NCBI GenBank assembly: GCA_030606215.1
Contig: JAUWGW010000003.1
Coordinates: 1-64,000 of the forward strand
Source: a bacterium
GTDB taxonomy: Bacteria; NPL-UPA2; JAUVJM01
Reading direction: 5' to 3'
DNA length: 64,000 nucleotides
Notes under the pieces: generated by a model
Told to the model about the DNA's origin: nothing
The model's database searches: none
What the model saw: only the letters and a program-made list of their open reading frames with translations
Translations under genes and position numbers: made by a program
Shown: piece after piece, positions 8,031 to 17,249 of the stretch
Position numbering within the stretch: position 1 is the stretch's first letter
Layout of the letters: every line of letters begins with the position of its first letter

Positions 8031-8230
8031 CAATCTGATTCCTGTAGGGAGAAATTCATCATTTTAGAGATAAACATCGCACGGGGCTTGAGTGTTGACT
8101 ACAATGTGTATGCGATTGACTACAAAATGTATATGGAGGTTGACCGTGTTAGAAAAAAGCTTGACGGCATGGATATATCTGAGTATAATGAATTTGAGTT
8201 CAAAAAAATGAATTTGAGTTCAAAATTATG
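8031..8230 (+). other. Open reading stretch between genes, with possible coding remnant
   Basis: After the TAA of the preceding gene, the same frame continues without a stop for about 66 codons to a TGA at 8228-8230, reading ...EINIARGLSVDYNVYAIDYK... and KKLDGMDISEYNEFEFKK. Composition looks coding-like but there is no good start codon with a ribosome site. It may be a degraded small gene (for example an antitoxin-like protein) or a chance opening. Near-repeats of TTGACTACAA appear at about 8093 and 8113 but do not form a convincing promoter. Confidence 0.25.
8187..8226 (+). repeat. 20-bp tandem duplication just upstream of the MNT gene
   Basis: Two adjacent 20-base units (8187-8206 and 8207-8226), starting AATGAATTTGAGTTC, differ only in the last base. 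The second unit ends directly before the ATG at 8228. This is a fresh-looking slippage duplication in the leader of the toxin-antitoxin genes and could change the spacing between ribosome-binding sequence and start. Confidence 0.85.
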
Positions 8231-8761
8231 AAATTAAGAGATTTCTTCTTTGGTACAAGCCAGCAAAAAATTCTAAAATTTTTAGCTGATTTTCCTAATA
8301 AGACCTTCTTTGAGCGGGAAATTTCTCAGAGGACAGGAGTAAGTCGGGGAGCAACCAATATCGCTTTAAAACAATTGGTTAAAGGAAATTTAATTATTTT
8401 AGAAAAGAGAGGAAGGATGTCTTTCTATTCTGTAAATTTGAGAAATCCTATCATAAGGGAATGGAAAGTTCTAAATAATGTTATTAAAATCCACTCATTA
8501 ATAAAAAGAGTAGCAAAAATAAGTGATAAAATTATCTTATTTGGAAGTGCGGCAGATGGTATAAATATTAAAGGGAGCGATATTGACCTTTTCGTTCTGA
8601 CCAACTTCTCTAAAGAGGTAAAAGAGATAATTTCTAAGGATAAGAAAAAAATTCAACTAATTGTCAAGAAACCTTTAGAATTTGTAGAGATGAAGTCAAA
8701 AGACTCTGTATTCTATGAGGAGATATTGAAAGGAGTTGTCTTATGGGAGAAGATGGAATAG
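8228..8761 (+). CDS. Winged-helix MNT-type nucleotidyltransferase (antitoxin-like)
   Basis: Residues 1-75 form a winged helix-turn-helix: FFEREISQRTGVSRGATNIA is the recognition motif region and the following RGRMSFYSVN is the wing. Residues 100-177 form a minimal nucleotidyltransferase: the GS motif in ILFGSAADG (G106-S107) and the metal-binding pair in KGSDIDLFVL (D118 and D120). In MNT-HEPN modules the MNT protein AMPylates the HEPN toxin and so silences it, and the winged helix may autoregulate the operon. The stop lies 19 bases inside the next gene, a HEPN protein, which strongly supports that pairing. No good Shine-Dalgarno precedes the ATG; a 20-bp duplication lies there instead. Confidence 0.82.
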   Translation: MKLRDFFFGTSQQKILKFLADFPNKTFFEREISQRTGVSRGATNIALKQLVKGNLIILEKRGRMSFYSVNLRNPIIREWKVLNNVIKIHSLIKRVAKISDKIILFGSAADGINIKGSDIDLFVLTNFSKEVKEIISKDKKKIQLIVKKPLEFVEMKSKDSVFYEEILKGVVLWEKME

Positions 8762-9189
8762 ACCATGAGTTTAAAAAGTGTCTGGCAAAAGGGAAATTAA
8801 GGGAATTTCCTAAAGGCAAAGGTCTCTTTCCCAAAGAATTAGAAACGGCAGAGAGAGATTTGGAAGAAGCAAAGGATAATTACAAAAATAAGAAGTTTAA
8901 ATGGGCTACTATTCAGGGATACTATGCAATGTTTCATACTGGAAGGGCATTAATTTATTTCAGGGGATACAGAGAAAGGAGTCATTATTGCTTAATTGTA
9001 GCGTTGAGAGCTCTATTTGTTTCTAAGCGAGCCTTGAGTGCTCAAATAGTGGAAATGTTGCAACAAGGAAAGAGATTGCGGGAAAGTGCCGATTACTACA
9101 ACGAGTGGTCTCAAGAAGGAGCTCGCAGAATAATTGAGAGTGCTGAAGAATTTATCAAAAAGACAAAGGGGATTTTGCGTAGTGAGTGA
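8743..9189 (+). CDS. HEPN-domain protein (putative RNase toxin of the MNT-HEPN pair)
   Basis: A 148-residue alpha-helical protein with the HEPN layout: helix WATIQGYYAMFHTGRALIYF (residues 54-73), followed by the catalytic loop FRGYRERSHYC with R74 and H81, which fits the Rx4-6H motif of HEPN ribonucleases. HEPN toxins cleave RNA (often tRNA) and are held inactive by their MNT partner. The gene overlaps the MNT gene by 19 bases and the downstream helicase gene by 8 bases, so all three are likely made from one transcript with coupled translation. Having the intact R and H argues that it is an active toxin, not just a binding domain. Confidence 0.82.
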   Translation: MGEDGIDHEFKKCLAKGKLREFPKGKGLFPKELETAERDLEEAKDNYKNKKFKWATIQGYYAMFHTGRALIYFRGYRERSHYCLIVALRALFVSKRALSAQIVEMLQQGKRLRESADYYNEWSQEGARRIIESAEEFIKKTKGILRSE

Positions 9190-12100
9190 CGTAATTGATA
9201 ATAGAAAAGTGAGACTTGGGGATGCGATAGGTAAAATTTTGCCAAATGCTGAGCGAGCAAAGTTTGCTGTAGGCTACTTCTTCCTATCCGGACTTGAGGC
9301 TATCCAAAAACATCTTGCTGGGGTATCGGAGCTAAGACTTCTTATTGGTAATACAACAAACCGGCAGACTTTAGAACAGATTAGCGAAGGGTATAAACGG
9401 TTGGACTTAGCCCAGCAGGCTATGGATGACATTACCAAGTTCTCCAAGAGAAGCGAGAAGAAACACCGCATAAGTGAGACAGCAGAAAACTTAAAGGAAG
9501 CAGTGGCATTGATGGACCAGACCAATGAAGGCGAAGAACTAGTGAACATCTTAATCAGACTGATTGAGGAGAAGCGGTTAAAGGTGAAAGTGTATACAAA
9601 GGGCAGGCTCCATGCCAAAGCTTATATCTTTGACTACAAGCAGGATGGAAGATATGAAAAAGGAATTGCGGTTGTCGGTTCGTCTAACCTCACGCTTTCA
9701 GGGATAGAGCACAATACAGAATTAAATGTTGTAGTTCAGGGAAATGACAATCATAGAGAGCTAACTAAGTGGTTTGAAGAACTCTGGAGTGAGGCAGAGG
9801 ATTTTGAAACTCATCTGATGAATGAATTGAAGCAGTCCTGGGCTGTTGTTCCAGCTACTCCTTATGACATCTATATGAAAACACTTTATGCTCTTGTAAG
9901 GGACCGTTTAGAAGAAGGAGAAGGAGCAGAGATTCTCTGGGATGATGAGATTACAAGAGATTTAGCAGATTTTCAAAAGGTGGCGGTTAGACAGTCCATT
10001 CAGATGATTCGGGATAATGGCGGATGTTTTGTATCTGATGTTGTAGGTCTTGGCAAGAGCTATATCGGGTCAGCAATTCTCAAACATTTTGAGCGAACCG
10101 AACATGCCAGACCTCTGATCATTTGTCCTAAGACTTTGGAGGATATGTGGGAAGGATATAATGAAGTTTATCACTTGAACGCGAGAGTTCTTCCCATGAG
10201 TTTACTTAAAGCAAAGGATGAGGAAGATATCAATATGCTCCTTGAGGATGTCAAATACAGGGACCGAAATGTAGTTCTTGTTGACGAAAGTCATAATTTT
10301 CGCCATCATACTATACAACGGTATCAGATTCTCCAGACATTCTTTTCAACTGGTAGAAAATGTTGTTTTCTAACTGCCACTCCACGGAATAAGACTGCGT
10401 GGGACCTCTATCACCAGATTAAGCTATTTCATCCCGATGATAAGACTGACTTACCCATTGAGCCTCCTGACCTGAAGCAATATTTCAAGGCAATTGAAAA
10501 AGGGGAAAGAAAGCTTCCTGATATTCTTGCTCACATTCTAATCAGAAGAACTCGGCGTCATATTCTTCGTTGGTATGGATATGCTGAAGATACCAGTCAG
10601 CCTTTAAGGGAACTCTCAGATACGGTTTGTCAGCCATATCTTGATGGCGAGAGAAGAGCTTATGTAATGGTTGGTGCAAAGCACCAATATTTCCCTAAGC
10701 GAGAACTTGAAACCATGAGATATAGTATTGAGAAGACATATAGAGGTCTTTATCAACAGATTAGAGGATACCTGGGACGCCCGAGAGGAGAAAGGTATAA
10801 GCCTAAACCGGGGGTAGAACTTACCTATGCTCGTTATGGACTGTGGCATTATGTTCATGAAGATAAAAGAAGGAAGAAACCTTATAGTGACCTTCATCGT
10901 GCAGGGATTAATCTAAGAGGAATTATCCGGGTATTGCTTTTCAAACGATTTGAATCAAGTGTCGCTGCCTTCAGAGAGACTTTAAGACGGCTTATCAGAA
11001 TTCACAGCGCTTTTCTGAAATCGCTTGAACAAGGGGTTATCCCGGCTGGAGACGACGCTCAGCAGCTTCTCTATGAATCAGATAAGATTAGTGAGGTTGA
11101 CCTGTTAGAACAATTACGAGAACTGAGCGGGGCATATGAATCAAAGGACTTTTATGTGGATGAGTTGAAAAAACACATCAAGGCAGATAAAGAACTCTTA
11201 GAGACCATGTTTTCCCTTGTTGAACCAATTACCCCCAAGAACGATGGCAAACTTCAGACACTGTTCTCAGGGATGCAAAACGAGCCTTTATGTAGGGGTA
11301 AATGCTTGATTTTCACCCAATATGCTGATACTGCAAGATACCTGTATGAAAATCTCAACCCGGGGGATAAACAACCAGATATAGATGTGATTTATGGAGC
11401 GGATAAAAGCAAAATTAGAATGGCAGGGCGCTTTGCTCCTGAGGCAAATCCTGAATATAAATTTCAGAAGGGAGAGCGTGAAGTCCGTATCCTGGTTGCC
11501 ACAGATGTGATGGCGGAAGGGCTCAACCTTCAAGACTGTGATAAGGTTATCAATTATGACCTCCATTGGAATCCTGTTCGGTTGATTCAACGTCTGGGGC
11601 GTATTGATAGAATCGGCACTGAGCATGATATAGTGTGGGCATTTAATTTTCTGCCGGAGAGTGAATTAGATAAAGGCCTTAGAATAACTGAGGTTTTAGC
11701 CCGACGCATTGAAGAAATACACGATACTATAGGGGAAGATTCGGCAATTCTTGATAAAAGTGAACAACTGAACGAAGAGGCAATGTATGCGATCTATGAA
11801 AAAAAGGGAGGACAACTTACCTTCTTTGAGGAGGACGAGAAGGAATTTATTGATTTAAATGAAGCTGAAGAAATGCTCAGGCAGATGCGGAGAGAAAGAC
11901 CTGAGGAGTTTGACAGAATAGCGCATCTGCATGATGGCATTCGGAGTGCAAGGGTATCTGATACAAAGGGGCATTATGTTTTCTGTCAAGCAGGGCGGTT
12001 TCAAAAGTTATATTTAGTGGATGCGAAAGGAAAAATCATCTCCCGTGATATCCCACGGGTTTTGGGGACTATTAGATGTTCGCCAGTTGAGCCAACGGAA

Positions 12101-12499
12101 AGCCTCCCGCATGGTTATAACGACAAAGTTATGAGAGTAAAACAATTATTTGAGGAGGAAATCAAACATCGTAGGGCTGAAAGAGAACATACTCTTTCAC
12201 TAACTCAGGCTCAGCGGTATGTCCTCCGGGAACTGCGTATATTGTTCCAGCGTGTTGAAGATGAGGACACTAAAGCTCAAATCAATATACTTGATAAGGC
12301 ATTTCGGGTGACACCGACGGTTGCTGTGAATAGAGAACTGAATTATCTAAGGAGGAATGGAATTGTCGGAGAAAGTCTTCTTAAGAATTTGACACGCATT
12401 TATCATCAACATAGTTTGAAAGAGCGTGTGGACCAAAAAGCTATTACGAGTGACAGTGAGATAATTCCCAGGATAGTTTGTAGTGAATGCTTGGTCTAA
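9182..12499 (+). CDS. Phospholipase-D nuclease domain fused to SNF2-type helicase
   Basis: I took GTG 9182 (MSDVIDNRKVRLGD) because the protein similarity begins there; an upstream open frame merely overlaps the HEPN gene. Residues 1-210 are a PLD-type nuclease domain with one HxK motif (HAKAYIF near 143) followed by GSSNLTLSGI. Residues 250-830 are an SF2/SNF2 helicase: VGLGKS P-loop near 288, DESH Walker B near 365, TATPRN motif III near 398, IFTQYADTARYLYENL in the second lobe and QRLGRIDRIG motif VI near 803. A long C-terminal region of about 270 residues follows. This resembles the helicase-nuclease proteins seen in restriction-like and DISARM-like loci, but no methyltransferase lies nearby. 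Its 8-base overlap with the HEPN gene makes it part of that operon. Target and mode are unknown. Confidence 0.85.
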   Translation: MSDVIDNRKVRLGDAIGKILPNAERAKFAVGYFFLSGLEAIQKHLAGVSELRLLIGNTTNRQTLEQISEGYKRLDLAQQAMDDITKFSKRSEKKHRISETAENLKEAVALMDQTNEGEELVNILIRLIEEKRLKVKVYTKGRLHAKAYIFDYKQDGRYEKGIAVVGSSNLTLSGIEHNTELNVVVQGNDNHRELTKWFEELWSEAEDFETHLMNELKQSWAVVPATPYDIYMKTLYALVRDRLEEGEGAEILWDDEITRDLADFQKVAVRQSIQMIRDNGGCFVSDVVGLGKSYIGSAILKHFERTEHARPLIICPKTLEDMWEGYNEVYHLNARVLPMSLLKAKDEEDINMLLEDVKYRDRNVVLVDESHNFRHHTIQRYQILQTFFSTGRKCCFLTATPRNKTAWDLYHQIKLFHPDDKTDLPIEPPDLKQYFKAIEKGERKLPDILAHILIRRTRRHILRWYGYAEDTSQPLRELSDTVCQPYLDGERRAYVMVGAKHQYFPKRELETMRYSIEKTYRGLYQQIRGYLGRPRGERYKPKPGVELTYARYGLWHYVHEDKRRKKPYSDLHRAGINLRGIIRVLLFKRFESSVAAFRETLRRLIRIHSAFLKSLEQGVIPAGDDAQQLLYESDKISEVDLLEQLRELSGAYESKDFYVDELKKHIKADKELLETMFSLVEPITPKNDGKLQTLFSGMQNEPLCRGKCLIFTQYADTARYLYENLNPGDKQPDIDVIYGADKSKIRMAGRFAPEANPEYKFQKGEREVRILVATDVMAEGLNLQDCDKVINYDLHWNPVRLIQRLGRIDRIGTEHDIVWAFNFLPESELDKGLRITEVLARRIEEIHDTIGEDSAILDKSEQLNEEAMYAIYEKKGGQLTFFEEDEKEFIDLNEAEEMLRQMRRERPEEFDRIAHLHDGIRSARVSDTKGHYVFCQAGRFQKLYLVDAKGKIISRDIPRVLGTIRCSPVEPTESLPHGYNDKVMRVKQLFEEEIKHRRAEREHTLSLTQAQRYVLRELRILFQRVEDEDTKAQINILDKAFRVTPTVAVNRELNYLRRNGIVGESLLKNLTRIYHQHSLKERVDQKAITSDSEIIPRIVCSECLV

Positions 12500-12518
12500 A
12501 ACTCACAGTTTCCGTGTC

Positions 12519-12547
12519 TTGACAAATTAGATTTGGGGTGATAATAT
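12519..12547 (+). promoter_or_regulatory. Sigma-70-type promoter of grpE-dnaK-dnaJ
   Basis: TTGACA at 12519-12524 and TAATAT at 12542-12547 are separated by 17 bases, close to consensus, 39 bases before the grpE start. No CIRCE inverted repeat (TTAGCACTC-type) is visible around it, so HrcA control is not indicated here. Confidence 0.8.
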
Positions 12548-12586
12548 TTATCAAGTCAAAAGTCGTGGGATTGTGGAGGAGATTGA

Positions 12587-13210
12587 GTGACTGAGGAACA
12601 TAAAACTGAAGGGCATGAAGAGATAAAGGAAAATGTAGTTGAAAGTGAATCTACACCTGGGGAAAAGTTGGTTAAAGCATCTCAGGAAGGAGTGAAGAAG
12701 AAGACAGAGCGTAAGAGAACAGCGAAAATAAAAGTTTCGCGGGATGAATGGGGAAAGGTTCTCGAAAAAGCGCAGAAGGCAGATGAATATTTTGACCAGC
12801 TTCTCAGGTTGAAGGCTGAATTTGATAATTACCGCAAGCGGATGAACAGGGAAAGAGAAGAGTTTGCGAAATATGCCGCGGAGGAATTGATATGTGAAAT
12901 TCTTACTGTAGTTGACCATCTGGAAAATGCAATTTCGGCGTCCGGAAAGAGCGAAGATTATAAGGTATTAGTTGAAGGGGTAGAGATTACCAGAAAAGAA
13001 GCTCTGAGGATTCTCTGTCAGTGGGGATTAGAGGAAATCAAAGCGATTGGCGAAAAGTTTGATCCTGAGAAACATGAAGCAATTGAGTGTATTGATTGTG
13101 GAGAAGAAGAAGGTAAAATTGTGGAGGAGTTGAGAAAAGGATACTGTTTAAAAGGTAAACTTATACGGCCATCTATAGTTAAGGTGGCAGGGAGGAACAA
13201 GAATGGGTAA
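12587..13210 (+). CDS. grpE: GrpE nucleotide-exchange factor
   Basis: GrpE releases ADP from DnaK and resets the chaperone cycle in the cytoplasm. The protein has 207 residues: an acidic/basic low-complexity N-terminus (1-60), the long dimerising helix with [20 protein letters not shown] (about 80-100), and a C-terminal beta-domain ending [15 protein letters not shown], a typical GrpE ending. The start is GTG 12587 with GGAGGA 6 bases upstream. The 3' end overlaps dnaK by 8 bases (ATGGGTAA), and a near-consensus promoter lies upstream, so it heads the grpE-dnaK-dnaJ operon. hrcA, often first in this operon, is absent. Confidence 0.95.
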   Translation: MTEEHKTEGHEEIKENVVESESTPGEKLVKASQEGVKKKTERKRTAKIKVSRDEWGKVLEKAQKADEYFDQLLRLKAEFDNYRKRMNREREEFAKYAAEELICEILTVVDHLENAISASGKSEDYKVLVEGVEITRKEALRILCQWGLEEIKAIGEKFDPEKHEAIECIDCGEEEGKIVEELRKGYCLKGKLIRPSIVKVAGRNKNG

Positions 13211-15143
13211 GGTAATAGGGATTGACTTGGGCACAACAAACTCGGTTGTTGCTATTATGGAAGCGGGTAAACCTACGGTGATTGTGAATCCTGAGGGCAT
13301 CCGCACTACACCCTCTGTTGTGGCTTTCACAAAGAGCGGTGAGAGGTTGGTAGGACTGACAGCAAAGAGGCAGGCTGTTACGAACCCGGAAAATACTGTG
13401 TTTTCCATTAAACGATTTATGGGGCGGAAGTTTGATGACTCTGAGGTTGTCAGGGCAAAGAAAATAGTCCCATATCGAATGTCTGAGGCAGGCAATGGTG
13501 ATGTTCAGGTAGAAGTTGGCGGTAAAGCTTACAGCCCGCCTGAAATTTCTGCAATGGTGCTTCAAAAGATGAAGCAGACTGCAGAAAATTACCTCGGTGA
13601 GAAAGTTACCCAGGCAATTGTTACAGTCCCTGCATATTTCAATGACAGCCAGCGCCAGGCAACAAAGGATGCCGGTAAGGTTGCAGGGCTTGAAGTCCTG
13701 CGGATAATAAATGAGCCCACTGCGGCTTCCCTTGCTTATGGATTGGAGAAGAAAAAAGAAGAGAAAATTGCGGTATTTGATTTAGGGGGCGGAACTTTTG
13801 ACATCTCAATCCTTGAACTTGGAGAAGGCGTTTTTGAAGTAAAGGCTACGAATGGGAATACTTTCCTTGGAGGGGATGATTTTGACCAGAGAATCATTGA
13901 CTGGCTGGCAGATGAATTCAAGAAAGAGCAGGGGATTGATTTGAGAAATGACAGGATGGCCCTGCAGAGGTTGAGAGAAGGTGCGGAAAGGGCAAAATGC
14001 GAACTTTCCAGTTCACTCCAGACGGAGATAAACTTACCTTTTATCACTGCTGATGCGAGTGGTCCGAAACATCTCAGCAGGACTCTGACAAGAGCAAAAC
14101 TTGAGCAGTTGACAGCTGACCTTGTGGAGAAGGTTGAGGAACCGTGTCGTCAGGCGCTTAATGATGCAAAACTTTCATCCGGTGATATTGATGAAGTTAT
14201 TCTCGTTGGAGGTCAGACGAGGTCTCCTGCTGTTCAGGAAAAAGTGAAGGAGATTTTTGGCAAGGAGCCTCATAAAGGAGTAAATCCGGATGAGGTTGTA
14301 GCTGTTGGAGCGGCTATTCAAGTGGGTGTGCTTGGCGGCGAAGTGAAGGATGTGCTTCTCCTGGATGTAACTCCACTTTCCCTCGGCATAGAAACTCTTG
14401 GTGCAGTTTTCACAAAGCTAATTGAGCGTAATACAACAATCCCGACTAAGAAGAGTCAGATTTTTTCTACAGCGGCGGACAGTCAACCTGCCGTGACCAT
14501 ACATGTTCTCCAGGGAGAACGTGGAATGGCGGCTGACAACAGGAGTCTTGGGCGGTTTGACCTGGTTGGGATACCACCTGCGCCTCGTGGTGTTCCTCAG
14601 ATAGAGGTTGCTTTTGACATTGACGCTAATGGTATTGTCCATGTTTCCGCAAAAGACCTTGGCACGGGAAAAGAACAGAAGATAAAGATTCAACCATCAA
14701 GCGGTTTGACAGAAGAGGAAATAGAGAAGATGAGGAAATCTGCTGACGCTCACGCTGAGGAGGACAGGAAGAAAAGAGAACTGGCTGAGGCGAAAAACCA
14801 GGCTGATAATCTGATATATACTACGGAAAAATCTCTCAAGGATATTGGTGATAAAATAGAGCCTGCTGAGAAGGAGAAGATAAGCACAGCTCTTGATAAG
14901 GTGAAAGAAGTCGTTAAGGGTGAGGATGCAGGAGAGATCAAGAAAGCGTGTGAAGAGTTAACGCAGGCTTCCCATAAATTAGCTGAGGCTATATACCAGC
15001 AAGCGGCTGCACAGCGTGAGAAGGAGGGGAAAGAGGAACCGGGGAAAAAAGAAGAGCCCGGGAAAGAAGATAAAGGGAAGAAAGAAGATGTAGTAGATGC
15101 GGAATATAAAGTTGAAGATGAGGAAGAAAAGAAGGGAAAATGA
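13203..15143 (+). CDS. dnaK: Chaperone DnaK (Hsp70)
   Basis: 646-residue Hsp70. The nucleotide-binding domain opens with [11 protein letters not shown], carries the [14 protein letters not shown] and [13 protein letters not shown] signatures and [14 protein letters not shown]; the linker [15 protein letters not shown] leads into the substrate-binding domain from about residue 385. The C-terminal lid ends in an acidic/lysine-rich tail (EDEEEKKGK). It is full length with no missing key residue. Start ATG 13203 overlaps the grpE stop and the 3' end overlaps dnaJ by four bases (ATGA), giving a tight grpE-dnaK-dnaJ operon. Role: ATP-driven folding and stress protection together with its two neighbours. 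Confidence 0.98.
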   Translation: MGKVIGIDLGTTNSVVAIMEAGKPTVIVNPEGIRTTPSVVAFTKSGERLVGLTAKRQAVTNPENTVFSIKRFMGRKFDDSEVVRAKKIVPYRMSEAGNGDVQVEVGGKAYSPPEISAMVLQKMKQTAENYLGEKVTQAIVTVPAYFNDSQRQATKDAGKVAGLEVLRIINEPTAASLAYGLEKKKEEKIAVFDLGGGTFDISILELGEGVFEVKATNGNTFLGGDDFDQRIIDWLADEFKKEQGIDLRNDRMALQRLREGAERAKCELSSSLQTEINLPFITADASGPKHLSRTLTRAKLEQLTADLVEKVEEPCRQALNDAKLSSGDIDEVILVGGQTRSPAVQEKVKEIFGKEPHKGVNPDEVVAVGAAIQVGVLGGEVKDVLLLDVTPLSLGIETLGAVFTKLIERNTTIPTKKSQIFSTAADSQPAVTIHVLQGERGMAADNRSLGRFDLVGIPPAPRGVPQIEVAFDIDANGIVHVSAKDLGTGKEQKIKIQPSSGLTEEEIEKMRKSADAHAEEDRKKRELAEAKNQADNLIYTTEKSLKDIGDKIEPAEKEKISTALDKVKEVVKGEDAGEIKKACEELTQASHKLAEAIYQQAAAQREKEGKEEPGKKEEPGKEDKGKKEDVVDAEYKVEDEEEKKGK

Positions 15144-16288
15144 AGCGCGACTATTATGAAGTGCTTGGTGTGAGCAGGGATGTGAGTGAAGAAGAGATAA
15201 AAAAAGCTTACCGCAAGCTTGCGGTCAAGTACCATCCCGACAAGAATCAAGGCAGTAGAGAAGCAGAGGAGAAATTCAAAGAAGTTTCTGAGGCGTATGA
15301 GGTGCTTCGCGACCCTAAACTGCGTGCTCAGTATGACAGGTTCGGACATGAAGGTGTGCGCCAGGAATTCGCGCGAGCCGGGGCGGGCGGATTTGGTGGA
15401 CTTGGTGATGCTTTCAGAACGTTTGAAGAAGTTTTAAGAGAGTTTGGCGGGGGATTTGGCGGGGTTGATGATTTTTTTGGCGGAACGCGCACAGGAGAAT
15501 TTGTCGGTGAGAGAGGTGCTGACCTACAGTATGAACTTGGATTAACTCTTGAAGAGGCTGCGTATGGGACAGAGAAAAAAATCAGCATTCCAAGACTTGA
15601 GCAATGTCCTGAGTGTAAAGGTAGTGGTGCAAAGCCCGGGACAGGAAAAACTGTCTGCCCTGTGTGCCAAGGGCATGGGCAGGTGAGGAATCAAGTGGGT
15701 TTCTTCAGTCTGGCGCAGACCTGCAGTAATTGTAGAGGGGCTGGGGAGATAATAAAATCACCCTGTCAGAAGTGCCGTGGTCAGGGTAGAGTTCGGCACA
15801 GGCGCGATATCAAGGTAAAGGTACCGCATGGTATTGATACCGGCTCCCGATTGAGGATTGTGGGTGAAGGTAATGCTGGTTTAAGAGGGGCTCGTCCTGG
15901 GGATTTATATGTGGCGATACAGATTCTGCCCCATGAGATTTTCGAGCGGCATAATGATGACCTGTACTGCCGTGTGCCAATAAGTTTTTCTCAGGCGGCG
16001 CTTGGAACAGAAGTTGTTGTGCCAACTCTGAATGGCAAATTGAGAATGACAGTTCCTGCCGGCACTCAGACTGGAAAGACTTTCAGGGTCAGGGGGAGAG
16101 GGATTCCCCACCTGCACGGCTATGGCAGGGGAGATGAATATGTTGAAGTAGTGGTTGAAACTCCGACTAAGTTGACTAAGAGACAAAAGGAATTGTTGAG
16201 AGAAATGGCTGAATCTGAAGAAGAGGCATACCCGCTCAGAAAAAGTTTCATAAACAAAGTAAAGAAGCTGTGGGAAAAGAAAACTTAA
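15140..16288 (+). CDS. dnaJ: Chaperone DnaJ (Hsp40)
   Basis: 382-residue class A J-protein that delivers clients to DnaK and stimulates its ATPase. Residues 1-70 are the J domain with the HPD triplet in YHPDKN; a Gly/Phe-rich linker follows (about 75-120); the zinc domain has four CxxCxGxG units ([32 protein letters not shown]) at about 155-215; the C-terminal beta-domains run to the end. Complete and canonical. It overlaps dnaK by four bases and ends just before a fold-back repeat that separates it from rsmE. Confidence 0.97.
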   Translation: MKRDYYEVLGVSRDVSEEEIKKAYRKLAVKYHPDKNQGSREAEEKFKEVSEAYEVLRDPKLRAQYDRFGHEGVRQEFARAGAGGFGGLGDAFRTFEEVLREFGGGFGGVDDFFGGTRTGEFVGERGADLQYELGLTLEEAAYGTEKKISIPRLEQCPECKGSGAKPGTGKTVCPVCQGHGQVRNQVGFFSLAQTCSNCRGAGEIIKSPCQKCRGQGRVRHRRDIKVKVPHGIDTGSRLRIVGEGNAGLRGARPGDLYVAIQILPHEIFERHNDDLYCRVPISFSQAALGTEVVVPTLNGKLRMTVPAGTQTGKTFRVRGRGIPHLHGYGRGDEYVEVVVETPTKLTKRQKELLREMAESEEEAYPLRKSFINKVKKLWEKKT

Positions 16289-16290
16289 AA

Positions 16291-16482
16291 ATCAAACCTT
16301 TGCATTTTTTCGCTTCCGCGTTATTTCACCCTGCCTTACAGCAGGGTCGGCAAAATCTGCACTTCGTCGGGGCAGAAATTAAACTCGTCGCAGAGCTCCT
16401 CAGACATAATTTCTGCTATTTCCCGACTATGTTTGATTTTGCCTAAAATAACGAAAGTCGCTCAAAAATACAGAGGTTTGAT
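16291..16482 (+). repeat. Fold-back repeat element, copy A (MITE-like)
   Basis: A 192-base unit bounded by imperfect terminal inverted repeats: ATCAAACCTTTGCATTTTTT at the left and its near reverse complement ending AGAGGTTTGAT at the right, extending inward to GTTATTT/AAATAAC. An inner hairpin (CCCTGC...GCAGGG) and a longer inner inverted pair (GGGGCAGAAAT with ATTTCTGC) are also present. It matches copy B at 23428-23640 along most of its length, including the shared phrase CACTTCGTCGGGGCAGAAAT. It carries no gene of its own. The rightmost part stays open into rsmE in the same frame as copy B does into lptE. Confidence 0.8.
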
Positions 16483-16495
16483 TGAGAAAGTTCAA

Positions 16496-17236
16496 TTGAT
16501 AAGATTTTATGTTCCATCTTCCAGCATTGCCGGGATTAAATTGAGGGTGACCGGTGAGAATTTTCATTATCTCAAGAATGTTTTGCGTATTGATAGGGGG
16601 GAGAGCGTAAAAGCTTTTGATGGAACAGGAAAAGAATATCTCTGCACTGTAGATGAAATTCGTTCTCGTCATATAGAGCTCAATATTATCCAGGTCTTCA
16701 AGTGTGAAACAGAACCAATTGTGGAAATACATCTTGTCCAGAGTTTAATCAAGATGGGACATTTTGAGCATGTTTTGCAGAAGTGCACTGAGCTTGGCGT
16801 GAAAAGGTTTATTCCTGCTGTTACAGAAAGAACGGTTGTAAAGTTGGAAGGGGAAAGAGAAGAAAATCGCAGGTTGAGATGGCAGAAACTCGCAAAGGAG
16901 GCGGCAAGACAGTGCGGCAGAGGAATCTGTCCGGATGTGGAGACTGTGATGGATTTTGAAGATGCGCTTAAATCCGCACAAGCCTGTGACGTCAGTATAA
17001 TCCCGTGGGAGGAAGAAAGAGCTTCTCCTCTAAAAAAGATGTTAGGGCAGGTGAAAGGTAATCCGAAGAAAATTATGGTTTTCATTGGCCCGGAGGGTGG
17101 ATTCAGTGAAAGAGAAATTTCATCTGCAAGAGAGTCTGGAGTTGTTCCTGTCACTCTCGGTCCACGCCTCCTGCGCTCTGAAACGGCAGCGATTGCTACT
17201 GTAGCAATCCTTATCCATGAATTAGATGACCGCTAA
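16496..17236 (+). CDS. rsmE: 16S rRNA (uracil-1498-N3)-methyltransferase RsmE
   Basis: RsmE methylates U1498 of 16S rRNA using S-adenosylmethionine (SPOUT/trefoil-knot fold). Evidence: N-terminal PUA-like region with HYLKNVLRIDRGESVKAFDG, then LVQSLIKMGHFEHVLQKCTELGV, and the knot motifs FIGPEGGFSEREI and TLGPRLLRSETAAI. The reading frame extends upstream into the repeat element to 16433, but family members begin at a sequence like the IRFYVPSSS seen here, so I chose TTG 16496; TTG 16478 and 16433 remain possible. No strong Shine-Dalgarno is seen. The original 5' end may have been altered by insertion of the repeat. Confidence 0.88.
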   Translation: MIRFYVPSSSIAGIKLRVTGENFHYLKNVLRIDRGESVKAFDGTGKEYLCTVDEIRSRHIELNIIQVFKCETEPIVEIHLVQSLIKMGHFEHVLQKCTELGVKRFIPAVTERTVVKLEGEREENRRLRWQKLAKEAARQCGRGICPDVETVMDFEDALKSAQACDVSIIPWEEERASPLKKMLGQVKGNPKKIMVFIGPEGGFSEREISSARESGVVPVTLGPRLLRSETAAIATVAILIHELDDR

Positions 17237-17249
17237 ATAGCACTTGTAT

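Noticed and set aside
8085-8140. Promoter for the MNT operon from repeated TTGACTACAA sequences
   Set aside because: No adequate -10 at suitable spacing from either TTGACT.
12500-12586. CIRCE element before grpE
   Set aside because: No TTAGCACTC-N9-GAGTGCTAA inverted repeat is present, only a sigma-70 promoter.
14750-15349. 199-codon open frame on the minus strand across dnaK/dnaJ
   Set aside because: It is the antisense shadow of well-conserved dnaK and dnaJ, rich in Ser/Phe/Pro low complexity and without a ribosome site.
16433-16495. rsmE N-terminal extension through the repeat
   Set aside because: It lies largely within the repeat element and the protein family starts after it; kept only as an alternative start.
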